Assembly (NCBI GenBank): GCA_016205125.1
Contig: JACQJE010000031.1
Coordinates: forward strand, 1 to 6,603
Reading direction: 5' to 3'
Length of the DNA stretch: 6,603 nt
DNA from: Deltaproteobacteria bacterium
GTDB taxonomy: Bacteria; Bdellovibrionota; O2-12-FULL-43-9; JACQJE01
In this document: in pieces, positions 1 through 5,945 of the stretch
How the letters are laid out: every line of letters starts with the position of its first letter
How positions within the stretch are numbered: position 1 is the first letter of the stretch
The notes under the pieces: model-generated
The model's input: the letters and a program-made list of their open reading frames with translations, nothing else
Databases searched by the model: none
What the model was told of the DNA's origin: nothing
Made by a program: the position numbers and the translations under genes

Positions 1-966
1 GCCAAAGAGGCTCGATTTAATAATCAGACTAATCTCCTTGAAGTTGATGTTGAGGACAAGGAGATCCACGGCCTCATGGACGGCGGACATACGTATCTTC
101 AACTGGAAAAATTCAAGCAATGCAAGGATGAGCGCCAACTCGAACGGCAATTCGTTAAGGTCGAGATTCTGACGGGTTTAACGAAAGATAAAATTGTGGA
201 TGTGGTTGCTGGCCGAAACACCTCAAACCAAGTCAAAGAAGTGTCGCTTGCGGAATTGGATGGAGCCTTCAAAGAGGTTAAGCAGATTCTCGCCAATCAA
301 AGTTATGCAAATTTAATCGCGTACAGCGAGTACGAGGAAATGAAAGGGGTAGACGATAAAATGATTGCTAAACCCATCTCTGTTATTGAAATTCTGAAAT
401 GCCTCATCTGCATGGATGCGGAGAATTTTAATGAAGAGAAACATCCTTTCCGTATCGCGACTGGCGATGATAAGGTCATACAGCATTTCAAAAAATACAA
501 GCAGGAAATGAAATTGCTTTATCCGCTCTTGCCAAGCATTCTCCAGCTTTGGGATACGATCTATAAAAACTTCGTAAGCCTTTACAATGCCAGTGGTGGA
601 AAAGCGGGTAGCATTGGAGGAGCCGACAATCGTTTTTTTAAGGAATTAAAGAAAACGCAGAGGACACTTCACTTCATTGCAGATACCAGCGCGTGGGCAT
701 TTGCAGATAGTTTGCGCTTGCCTGTTCTGGCGGGTTTCAGAGCGGCTCTAACGAAAACAAAAGGCGGTTTTACTTGGAAAACAGAGATTGACCCCTCAGA
801 TTTCTTTCTGAAAGAAGTTGGATCAATTTTAGCTCGTATTGTCTGTCAGAGTTTGATCGATACGCAAGACTCTACGCGGACGTCCAGAACTGAAAGCGTG
901 TGGCGGCATTGTTACACAGAGGTTGAACTGGCTCTTTACAAAAAATCTTCCAAAGCAAAGGTATAA
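1..966 (+). CDS. AIPR-like abortive infection / phage resistance protein, 3' part (5' end outside the window)
   Basis: The frame is open from base 1 and ends at TAA 964-966, giving 321 codons. The first ATG (position 76) lies inside a conserved stretch, so it is not the true start and the gene begins upstream. Near the beginning the protein reads L-M-D-G-G-H-T-Y, then F-V-K-V-E-I-L-T-G-L, then G-R-N-T-S-N-Q-V followed by a V-S-L-A-E-L-D-G segment. The order DGGHTY, a V-x-V/I-L-T-G strand, then RNTS-x-QV is the pattern I associate with the AIPR family (PF10592), named for abortive phage-infection proteins. The C-terminal half (roughly window codons 130-321) is helical-looking with no motif I recognise. 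No membrane segment or signal peptide is visible. The family role is phage defence, but the mechanism is not well established and nothing here shows activity. The base composition appears more A/T-rich than the operon to its right, which fits an accessory gene. Confidence is good that it is a real gene and moderate for the family. Confidence 0.68.
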   Translation, partial: AKEARFNNQTNLLEVDVEDKEIHGLMDGGHTYLQLEKFKQCKDERQLERQFVKVEILTGLTKDKIVDVVAGRNTSNQVKEVSLAELDGAFKEVKQILANQSYANLIAYSEYEEMKGVDDKMIAKPISVIEILKCLICMDAENFNEEKHPFRIATGDDKVIQHFKKYKQEMKLLYPLLPSILQLWDTIYKNFVSLYNASGGKAGSIGGADNRFFKELKKTQRTLHFIADTSAWAFADSLRLPVLAGFRAALTKTKGGFTWKTEIDPSDFFLKEVGSILARIVCQSLIDTQDSTRTSRTESVWRHCYTEVELALYKKSSKAKV

Positions 967-974
967 ACTTCCGT

Positions 975-1027
975 CAACTGACCGAGAATTTTTGCACTAA
1001 TCAGATGGTCCATCTGGAAGTCAGTTG
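975..1027. other. Nested inverted repeats just after the AIPR-like gene
   Basis: CAACTGAC (975-982) is the exact reverse complement of GTCAGTTG (1020-1027), and between them lies the palindrome CAGATGG-T-CCATCTG (1002-1016). In RNA this could fold as an outer 8-bp stem with an inner hairpin. It begins 9 bases after the TAA of the AIPR-like gene, so it could act as a 3'-end structure or terminator. No clear T-run follows the second arm, so intrinsic termination is not well supported. It overlaps the left arm of the larger palindromic element and may simply be part of it. Confidence 0.3.
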
Positions 1028-1241
1028 TTGTGATTAAAGAGAGGCTGTCTATGTCTTGGGTGGGTCATGTTGAACGAGCACAAAGTTCAGTGTGGCTGGC
1101 ATGCGAAGTGAGACCTGAGTGAGCGCTCAGCGGGAGCTGTTTCTTGATTTGTCCAAAGAAGACGCGCGAACATCCACGCAAAAGACATAGACTACCTCTC
1201 TAGTGTAACCGAGCTGGGTCTCAATGAAAAGTGCAAAAATT
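987..1241. repeat. Imperfect 255-bp palindromic element, MITE-like or IS remnant
   Basis: The ends are a perfect 12-bp inverted repeat: AATTTTTGCACT at 987-998 and AGTGCAAAAATT at 1230-1241. Extending inward to 1003/1225 gives 15 of 17 matches. A second inverted pair lies inside it: 1039-1057 and the complement of 1182-1200 match at 17 of 19 positions (GAGAGG, two mismatches, GTCTATGTCTT). A 10-bp perfect palindrome, TGAGCGCTCA, sits close to the middle at 1120-1129. The arms differ in length by about 11 bp between the two repeat pairs, so the symmetry is imperfect. No transposase-like reading frame is present; the frames inside are only a few tens of codons. I could not identify a convincing target-site duplication. 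A non-autonomous MITE, or an IS reduced to its two ends, both fit. It lies between two converging transcription units. Confidence 0.5.
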
Positions 1242-1305
1242 TTTGGGTATCTCTAGGAAATTCAAATTTACTTGACGTATTGGTGTTCTTGATGCCGGCG
1301 ATTTG
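1242..1305. other. Short spacer, no feature seen
   Basis: This A/T-rich stretch lies between the palindromic element and the stop of the thiamine-pyrophosphate enzyme gene, which is read toward it from the right. It contains a TTGACG at about 1272, but no -10 box lies at suitable spacing. I see no hairpin plus T-run on the minus strand that would terminate the operon. With the element to its left, it makes up the 339-bp gene-free region between the convergent genes. Confidence 0.4.
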
Positions 1306-2988
1306 TCATCCGCCCATGGCGAGAAACGCCTCCATATTCGTAGGCGGAATCTCATGGGGAGAGGCGGGAACTTCAATCAAGAGCGGTTGATCATCCTGGA
1401 ATTGTTCAATGAGAAGGGGAGAGGGTTCTCCATCTCCTCTGCAATAGCGGAGACCAAAAGCGGATGCGAGTTTTGAGAAATCTGGATTTTGATGGAGCGT
1501 GCCAAAGACCCCTCCGTCGACTTCGAGCGTCTGACGGAGAAAGAGAACCCGATAGGCGCTGTCATTGACAATGATCATCTTGATGCCGATTTTTTCACGG
1601 GCAATCGTTTCGAGATCCGGGATTGTCATCAGGAATTCACCGTCGCCGAGAACAGCGATCACTCTTTTCTCAGGATAAGCTGTTTTTGCGCCCATGGCGG
1701 CTCCTAACGCGTAACCCATGGAACCAAAATTCGTCGAAGCGAGATAGTGCCCTGGTCGTTCGGTTAGAAAATAGGCGTTGGCATAAACGAGGTGTGTCCC
1801 TGCGCCCGCTGTGACGATGGTATCTTTTGGGAGGGTGGTGCCGATCTCCCTGAAAAAACGAGCGCAAGGGGATTGATCCGCGAACCGCTGAAGAAGGGTA
1901 CGCCACTCCCCCTTTTTTTTCTCAAGATTGGATTGCCATGCCACTTGATCCTCTTTTTTAGGGAGGCTGGCCATTTCTGACACAAGGGCGGAGAGAAAGG
2001 GAGAGAGTTCCAACTCTGCGTGCTGAATCGGGGCGTTCTGCAGAAAGGGGACATTTGCATAATGCGTGTCGACTTGCGAAACGCAGAGGACTTCACCTTT
2101 GGGGAGCCATGTGTAGTTGTAGGTGGTCATATCGGAGAGAGAGCAGCCGATCGCGAGAATCGCTGAAGCGTTCTTGAGTGCGTAATCTGCCGCAGGATTT
2201 CCCCCTCCAAATCCGCAGCGTCCTAAAGAGTGGGGGTTCGTTTCTGGGATTGCTCCCCTTCCATTTCCAGTGGTGATCACGGGGAGAGCGCGGGAAGCGA
2301 CCAGTAAGAGGAGTTCGGCTTGCAGGGATGCGGTGGCAGAAGCCCCCCCTCCCAGAAGGAGAAGGGGTCTTGGAGTGTTGTTGAGAAGAGCGGCGGCATG
2401 CTTGGCAGTTTCTGTGACAAGACTCTGCTGAGAGTGATCGGGCTTCACCTGAGAAGGGGAGAGATCGCAGAGAGCATCCTCTTCTGCTTCTTCTCCCCAG
2501 ACATCTTCGGGCACTTCAATAAACGCCGGACCCCGATATCCCTCCAGGGCCTCTCTCCACGCATGGGCAAAGAGGCGGGGGAGCTCTCCGGCAGATCCTG
2601 CGAAGTGGAAACTGCGGACCCACGATTTGACGGTCTCTTCAAAATGGCCGTCGAACGCAGAATCGTAAGCTTTCATCCGGCGGTTTGGAGAGCCTCCGAT
2701 GACAACGAGAGGGGTGCCGTCCCGGAAACTCGTTCCAAGATGCGCCATGGCGTTCAGCACTCCGGGACCGCCGTGCAGGAGAACGACTCCAGGCTTCCCG
2801 GTGAGCCTCCCTTCTGCACTCGCCATGCTTAAAGCGGTTTGTTCGTGGCGCGTTGAGATGTATCGGATTTTTCCCCGCCACCCCCCAAGCGGGGTGATGA
2901 TTCCCAGCAGTGTTGTTCCGACGAGGCCGTAAATATTCCTGACCCCAGAGTGATGCATCTGCTTGAGAAGGAGATCTCCCCCTTTCAT
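1306..2988 (-). CDS. Thiamine-pyrophosphate-dependent enzyme, acetolactate synthase / pyruvate oxidase superfamily
   Basis: The product is 560 residues, the usual length for this superfamily. The expected three domains are visible. The N-terminal Pyr domain has the catalytic glutamate in R-H-E-Q (E49), followed by H-G-G-P-G-V-L-N (72-79). A central domain starts near 190. The C-terminal PP domain has the ThDP/metal motif G-D-G-E-F (448-452) with its Asn at 475. The enzyme should act on a 2-oxoacid by decarboxylation or carboligation in the cytoplasm. It lacks the H-Q-M segment typical of biosynthetic acetolactate synthases: the corresponding stretch is A-G-T-H-L-V-Y-A-N (396-404). The substrate is therefore open. 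The frame runs on upstream to 3129, but the ATG at 2988 is chosen because AGGAGG lies 6 bases before it and it overlaps the stop of the dehydrogenase gene (ATGA). Residues upstream of it are only an arginine-rich shadow of that gene. It is the last gene of a three-gene operon behind tyrosine phenol-lyase. Confidence 0.9.
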   Translation of the reverse strand: MKGGDLLLKQMHHSGVRNIYGLVGTTLLGIITPLGGWRGKIRYISTRHEQTALSMASAEGRLTGKPGVVLLHGGPGVLNAMAHLGTSFRDGTPLVVIGGSPNRRMKAYDSAFDGHFEETVKSWVRSFHFAGSAGELPRLFAHAWREALEGYRGPAFIEVPEDVWGEEAEEDALCDLSPSQVKPDHSQQSLVTETAKHAAALLNNTPRPLLLLGGGASATASLQAELLLLVASRALPVITTGNGRGAIPETNPHSLGRCGFGGGNPAADYALKNASAILAIGCSLSDMTTYNYTWLPKGEVLCVSQVDTHYANVPFLQNAPIQHAELELSPFLSALVSEMASLPKKEDQVAWQSNLEKKKGEWRTLLQRFADQSPCARFFREIGTTLPKDTIVTAGAGTHLVYANAYFLTERPGHYLASTNFGSMGYALGAAMGAKTAYPEKRVIAVLGDGEFLMTIPDLETIAREKIGIKMIIVNDSAYRVLFLRQTLEVDGGVFGTLHQNPDFSKLASAFGLRYCRGDGEPSPLLIEQFQDDQPLLIEVPASPHEIPPTNMEAFLAMGG

Positions 2989-3000
2989 TCTTGTCCTCCT
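2985..3000 (-). promoter_or_regulatory. Ribosome binding site and ATGA overlap at the dehydrogenase / TPP-enzyme junction
   Basis: On the minus strand AGGAGG (complement of 2995-3000) precedes the ATG at 2988-2986 by 6 bases. The ATG shares bases with the TGA stop (2987-2985) of the upstream gene. The Shine-Dalgarno site lies inside the last codons of the dehydrogenase. It fixes the start of the TPP enzyme and implies translational coupling. Confidence 0.85.
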
Positions 3001-3965
3001 ATGACGAGGTCTATCGGTCTCTGACCGACCATGAAGCGCGCCACATTTCCGATGACCTGCCGAAGAATGCGCTGGCGGGCCTCTTCTGTCACGCCGGCAA
3101 TATGCGGGGTGAAGATCATGTTTGTACACTGGCGCAGAGGTGAGTCTGCTGGAAGGGGTTCAGTCGAGAAGACATCGAGCGCCGCTCCCGCTAAGTGGTT
3201 GGAGAGATGGTCCGCAAGTGCTGTTTCATCGACAATCCCTCCGCGGGCGACATTGATGAGAAATGCGCCTGGCTTCATTGATGAGAGACGGGAGTGGTTC
3301 ATCAGCCCGGCCGTCTGTTTTGTGAGGGGGAGGTGAAGACTCACGATGCCGCTCCGGGAAAGGAGCTCTTCCAAAGGAAGGAGGGTTCCGCAATCAGCTT
3401 CCCTGCACTCGATGACATCGTAGTAAACAACCTCTGTGCCGAAGGGGGGGAGACGGCGGGCGAGTTGCTGTCCGATTTTCCCCATGCCAACGATACCCCA
3501 AGTCATCCCCTTCAGTTCCCGATTCCCCAGCAGGAATTGCGGCCAGTCTCCAGAGACAATCGCCTGATGTGCCCTGTAGAGATTTTTCAAGAGCATGAAA
3601 GCGAGAGCGAGCGTATGTTCAGCCACCGCTTCCGCATTTGCTGAGGCTGCGTTGGCGACCGCCACATTTCGTTCTTTGCAAGCCGCCAGATCGATGTGAT
3701 CAAGGCCGGCGGAGGGCTGTTGGATAAACTGAAGCTTTTTCGCGGCGGTGATAAAGTTTCGATCGATCCCGATGCGGAAAGAGTAATCTCCAATCAGAAT
3801 ATCGGCCTCTCCGACTGCTTCGAGTAAGACGCTTGGAAGGGTTCCAGCCGGCAGGGTCCGCAGTTCAATCGAAAAATCCCGTGGGATTCCCGCTTCGAAG
3901 AGCGCACTCTTGAGCCGGCAGGTTCGCATGGGGGAGAGAGAGATGATTCTCCACTCTGTTTTCAT
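2985..3965 (-). CDS. D-isomer-specific 2-hydroxyacid dehydrogenase, NAD-type
   Basis: The product is 326 residues, normal for the family, which interconverts 2-oxoacids and (D)-2-hydroxyacids with a nicotinamide cofactor. The dinucleotide-binding motif is G-M-G-K-I-G (160-165) after W-G-I-V. An aspartate (D183) stands at the end of the second strand, V-V-Y-Y-D, which favours NAD(H) over NADP(H). The family's catalytic triad is present: R241 in V-A-R-G-G, E269 in F-S-T-E-P and H288 in T-P-H-I-A-G. The N-terminal region (1-100) resembles the split substrate-binding domain. The substrate cannot be read from the sequence. In this operon, between tyrosine phenol-lyase and a TPP enzyme, pyruvate or an aromatic 2-oxoacid are reasonable guesses. 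The ATG at 3965-3963 overlaps the TGA of the lyase gene. No strong Shine-Dalgarno site is visible before it, so it probably depends on coupled translation. Confidence 0.9.
   Translation of the reverse strand: MKTEWRIISLSPMRTCRLKSALFEAGIPRDFSIELRTLPAGTLPSVLLEAVGEADILIGDYSFRIGIDRNFITAAKKLQFIQQPSAGLDHIDLAACKERNVAVANAASANAEAVAEHTLALAFMLLKNLYRAHQAIVSGDWPQFLLGNRELKGMTWGIVGMGKIGQQLARRLPPFGTEVVYYDVIECREADCGTLLPLEELLSRSGIVSLHLPLTKQTAGLMNHSRLSSMKPGAFLINVARGGIVDETALADHLSNHLAGAALDVFSTEPLPADSPLRQCTNMIFTPHIAGVTEEARQRILRQVIGNVARFMVGQRPIDLVIGGQE
3962..3965 (-). promoter_or_regulatory. ATGA stop/start overlap, lyase to dehydrogenase
   Basis: The TGA ending the lyase gene (3964-3962) and the ATG starting the dehydrogenase (3965-3963) share two bases. 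Together with the identical arrangement at 2985-2988, this shows that the three genes form one cotranscribed, translationally coupled unit. Confidence 0.85.
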
Positions 3966-5359
3966 GTCAGCGGCTCAAATCGTGCTTGAAAGAACCGGAG
4001 ATACTTGGGTTCGTAAATCATTCTTAACCCTTTGATGAGATCCCGCCTTTTAAAGAGATGTTCAATATGTTCTGCTGTGTAATCGAGATGTTCCTGCGTA
4101 TAGACTCGCCTTGGAAGTGTGAGGCGGACCAATTCCAACGCGGGATAGTAGTGATCCCCGGTCTTGGGATCCCGCCCGGCAGAAACAATCCCGCGTTCCA
4201 TGGTTCGCACCCCTGATTCAGTATAGATTTCAGCCGCCAATGCTTCTGCCGGAAACTGGTCTTGCGCAAGATGCGCAAGAAAACGTTTTGCGTCAATGAA
4301 AATGGCGTGGCCGCCGAAAGGGCGCACCAACGGGACGTCAAACTGGGAAAGTCTCTCGCCGAGGTAGTGAACCTGTTGAACGCGATGCGCTACTATAGCG
4401 TCATCGGTTGTGGCTTCATAGAGGCCGCGCGCCATTGCTTCCAGATCTCTTCCGGCGAGACCACCGTACGTATGGAGACCTTCGTAAATGACGACGAGGG
4501 CTTTGGCTTCTTCGTAAAGTTCTGCATCCCGGAGGGCCAGAAAGCCGCCGATGTTGACGAGAGCATCTTTCTTGGCGCTCATGGTACATCCATCGGTCAG
4601 CGAGCAGATTTCCCGCATGAGCGATAAGATGGAGCGATTCTGATATCCTTTTTCCCGCGTTTTGATGAAGTGAGCGTTTTCGACGACTCGGGTAGCGTCG
4701 AGAATAATTTTGATTTCATGCCGTGAGCAGAATTCTCTCAGAGTACAGAGATTCTCCATCGAGAATGGCTGGCCGCCCGCCATATTGACGCAAGCCTGCA
4801 AATTGACGTAAGGTATTTTTTCTTTCCCTACCGACTGAACCAGATAGGCGAGTTTTTCGAGATCGACATTCCCTTTGAAAGGGTGTTCGTTCTGCGCCTG
4901 ATATGCCTCATCGATAATCACATCGACAAACATTCCCCCCGCAAGCTCCTGATGAAGACGCGTTGTTGTAAAGTACATATTCCCAGGGATATAATGTCCA
5001 GGTTTGATCAGGAGTTTTGAAAGAATGTGTTCTGCGCCTCTCCCCTGATGGGTCGGCACAACGCAACGGTAACCCATGATATCGTGCACCGCTTCTTCGA
5101 GATGTGCAAAATTGACACTTCCCGCATAGGCCTCATCCCCCTCCATCAACCCCGCCCACTGATAATCACTCATGGCGCCTGTCCCGCTGTCGGTGAGGAG
5201 ATCAAGATAGACCTCATTGGATGGGAGGAGAAAAGTGTTGTAACCTGCCGCGGCGATCGATCGCAGCCGCTCCTCCCGACTTGGACAATAGATCGGTTCG
5301 ACCGCTTTAATTTTGTAAGGAGGCGGAGCAAGAGGGGTGAGCTTCAAACAATCCTCCAT
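3962..5359 (-). CDS. tpl: Tyrosine phenol-lyase (PLP-dependent beta-eliminating lyase)
   Basis: The product is 465 residues. It should catalyse the reversible conversion of L-tyrosine to phenol, pyruvate and ammonium (EC 4.1.99.2). By recalled alignment with the Citrobacter freundii enzyme, the key positions are kept: Y78 (Tyr71), R107 (Arg100), T131 (Thr124), D221 and R224 (Asp214, Arg217), the PLP lysine K264 in M-S-A-K-K-D (Lys257), R412 (Arg404) and F456-F457 (Phe448-449). R389 in M-E-R-G matches Arg381, the residue that separates this enzyme from tryptophanase, where the position is not arginine. Stretches such as L-L-T-D-S-G-T, P-T-H-Q-G-R-G-A-E and the near-identical C-terminus make the family certain. 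No signal peptide or membrane segment is seen, so it is cytoplasmic. It is the first gene of the operon. The start is ATG 5359, but a TTG at codon 5 has the better Shine-Dalgarno site (see separate entry). An in-frame TAA at 5377-5375 excludes anything further upstream. Confidence 0.95.
   Translation of the reverse strand: MEDCLKLTPLAPPPYKIKAVEPIYCPSREERLRSIAAAGYNTFLLPSNEVYLDLLTDSGTGAMSDYQWAGLMEGDEAYAGSVNFAHLEEAVHDIMGYRCVVPTHQGRGAEHILSKLLIKPGHYIPGNMYFTTTRLHQELAGGMFVDVIIDEAYQAQNEHPFKGNVDLEKLAYLVQSVGKEKIPYVNLQACVNMAGGQPFSMENLCTLREFCSRHEIKIILDATRVVENAHFIKTREKGYQNRSILSLMREICSLTDGCTMSAKKDALVNIGGFLALRDAELYEEAKALVVIYEGLHTYGGLAGRDLEAMARGLYEATTDDAIVAHRVQQVHYLGERLSQFDVPLVRPFGGHAIFIDAKRFLAHLAQDQFPAEALAAEIYTESGVRTMERGIVSAGRDPKTGDHYYPALELVRLTLPRRVYTQEHLDYTAEHIEHLFKRRDLIKGLRMIYEPKYLRFFQARFEPLT
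5345..5359 (-). promoter_or_regulatory. Competing start signals of the tyrosine phenol-lyase gene
   Basis: No Shine-Dalgarno-like sequence stands at a useful distance before the ATG at 5359. A perfect GGAGG (complement of 5353-5357) begins at the G of that ATG and lies 5 bases before an in-frame TTG at 5347-5345 (codon 5). Starting at the TTG would give 461 residues. The extension before the conserved Y/F-x-I-K segment would then be only 3 residues longer than in the Citrobacter enzyme instead of 7. Either start is possible. Confidence 0.45.
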
Positions 5360-5434
5360 GATGAGGTTCGATTCTTAATGACCCTTCATCCTCTCTCATG
5401 GTGATACCTTGCTGTCAAGTCTCCGCTTCTGTAA

Positions 5435-5463
5435 TTGCCTCTCTGGGAGAAATGAATTATAAG
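5435..5463 (+). promoter_or_regulatory. Sigma-70-like promoter for the hemJ / CDGSH pair
   Basis: TTGCCT (5435-5440, four of six consensus bases) is followed after 17 bp by TATAAG (5458-5463, five of six). Transcription would start near 5470, leaving a leader of about 45 bases before the hemJ ATG. The -10 overlaps the minus-strand TATAAT of the lyase operon, so polymerase binding in the two directions could compete. Confidence 0.45.
5456..5461 (-). promoter_or_regulatory. Possible -10 box of the tyrosine phenol-lyase operon
   Basis: The minus strand reads a perfect TATAAT at 5461-5456, roughly 100 bases before the lyase start. No good -35 box lies at 16-18 bp upstream (the sequence there is GTCAAT-like). 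The core promoter would therefore be incomplete without an activator, or the match is chance. A TTGACA on the same strand at 5418-5413 has no partner -10. Confidence 0.35.
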
Positions 5464-5499
5464 GACCGATTCTGCCAGATTGACTTAGTAGGGTGTGAG

Positions 5500-5504
5500 A
5501 GGAG
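5500..5504 (+). promoter_or_regulatory. Ribosome binding site that decides the hemJ start
   Basis: AGGAG at 5500-5504 is 9 bases from ATG 5514, a workable spacing. It is only 3 bases from the in-frame TTG 5508, which is too close. The next ATG (5520) is 15 bases away. ATG 5514 is therefore preferred. Confidence 0.6.
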
Positions 5505-5513
5505 TGTTTGGAA

Positions 5514-5945
5514 ATGGTGATGCTGTTTCGAATTTCTCTTGTTGTTCATCTGGCCGCTGTCATTTCGTGGATGGCTGGGCTTCTTTATCTGATCCGCCTT
5601 TTTGTCTATCACGCGCAAGAGAAAGAGGAGGTAGTAAAAGATCGGTTTATCGTCATGGAGCGCCGACTCTACAAGATCATTACAATGCCGGCGATGGGAG
5701 CGGCTCTTCTCTCGGGGATTCTTCTTATAGCTGCAAATGCTCATTACTATCTCAAAGCGGGATGGCTGCATAAAAAACTTGTGCTGGTCTTTATCATGAT
5801 CGGCGTGACTCATTACGCAGGCGCTTTGCGAAGAAAATTTGAAGCAGGAACTGTTCAAAAAAGCCATGTCTATTTCAGAGTTCTCAACGAGGTTCCGACA
5901 CTCCTGATGATCCTGATTTTGATCTTGGTGGTCTTTAAGCCATGA
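5514..5945 (+). CDS. hemJ: HemJ-like protoporphyrinogen IX oxidase, integral membrane protein
   Basis: The product is 143 residues, the usual HemJ size. HemJ oxidises protoporphyrinogen IX to protoporphyrin IX, the penultimate step of protohaem synthesis, in the cytoplasmic membrane. Four hydrophobic segments are visible, at roughly 4-30, 59-75, 88-104 and 126-141. The first contains a histidine (H12) followed by W-M-A-G-L-L-Y-L and ends in R-L-F-V-Y-H, a hallmark of the family (UPF0093). The segment R-R-L-Y-K-I-I-T-M-P and the final F-R-V-L-N-E-V-P-T-L-L-M, closed by V-V-F-K-P, are also typical. The start is ATG 5514 by Shine-Dalgarno spacing; TTG 5508 would add two residues. The TGA stop overlaps the ATG of the CDGSH gene, so the two are probably translated together. 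It is divergent from the tyrosine phenol-lyase operon. Bacteria with HemJ usually lack HemG and HemY, which cannot be checked here. Confidence 0.9.
   Translation: MVMLFRISLVVHLAAVISWMAGLLYLIRLFVYHAQEKEEVVKDRFIVMERRLYKIITMPAMGAALLSGILLIAANAHYYLKAGWLHKKLVLVFIMIGVTHYAGALRRKFEAGTVQKSHVYFRVLNEVPTLLMILILILVVFKP

Noticed and set aside
1051..1189. Small frames inside the palindromic element, on both strands, as transposase remnants
   Set aside because: They are about 23 and 33 codons and show no DDE or helix-turn-helix pattern that I recognise.
2320..2832. A 170-codon plus-strand frame inside the TPP-enzyme gene
   Set aside because: It is antisense to a conserved enzyme, with no start signal and no family-like pattern.
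2989..3129. N-terminal extension of the TPP-enzyme frame up to an ATG at 3129
   Set aside because: It would add 47 arginine-rich residues overlapping the dehydrogenase. The ATG at 2988 has AGGAGG at good spacing and an ATGA overlap, and the family homology begins there.
3962..5359. Tryptophanase as the identity of the lyase
   Set aside because: The M-E-R-G arginine (R389) and overall similarity follow tyrosine phenol-lyase. Tryptophanase has a non-arginine residue at that position.
5413..5418. Perfect TTGACA on the minus strand as the -35 of the lyase operon
   Set aside because: The sequence 16-19 bp downstream is GAGAGG-like, with no acceptable -10 box.
5360..5513. TyrR-type operator upstream of the lyase gene
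   Set aside because: No TGTAAA-N6-TTTACA-like palindrome is present in the intergenic region.
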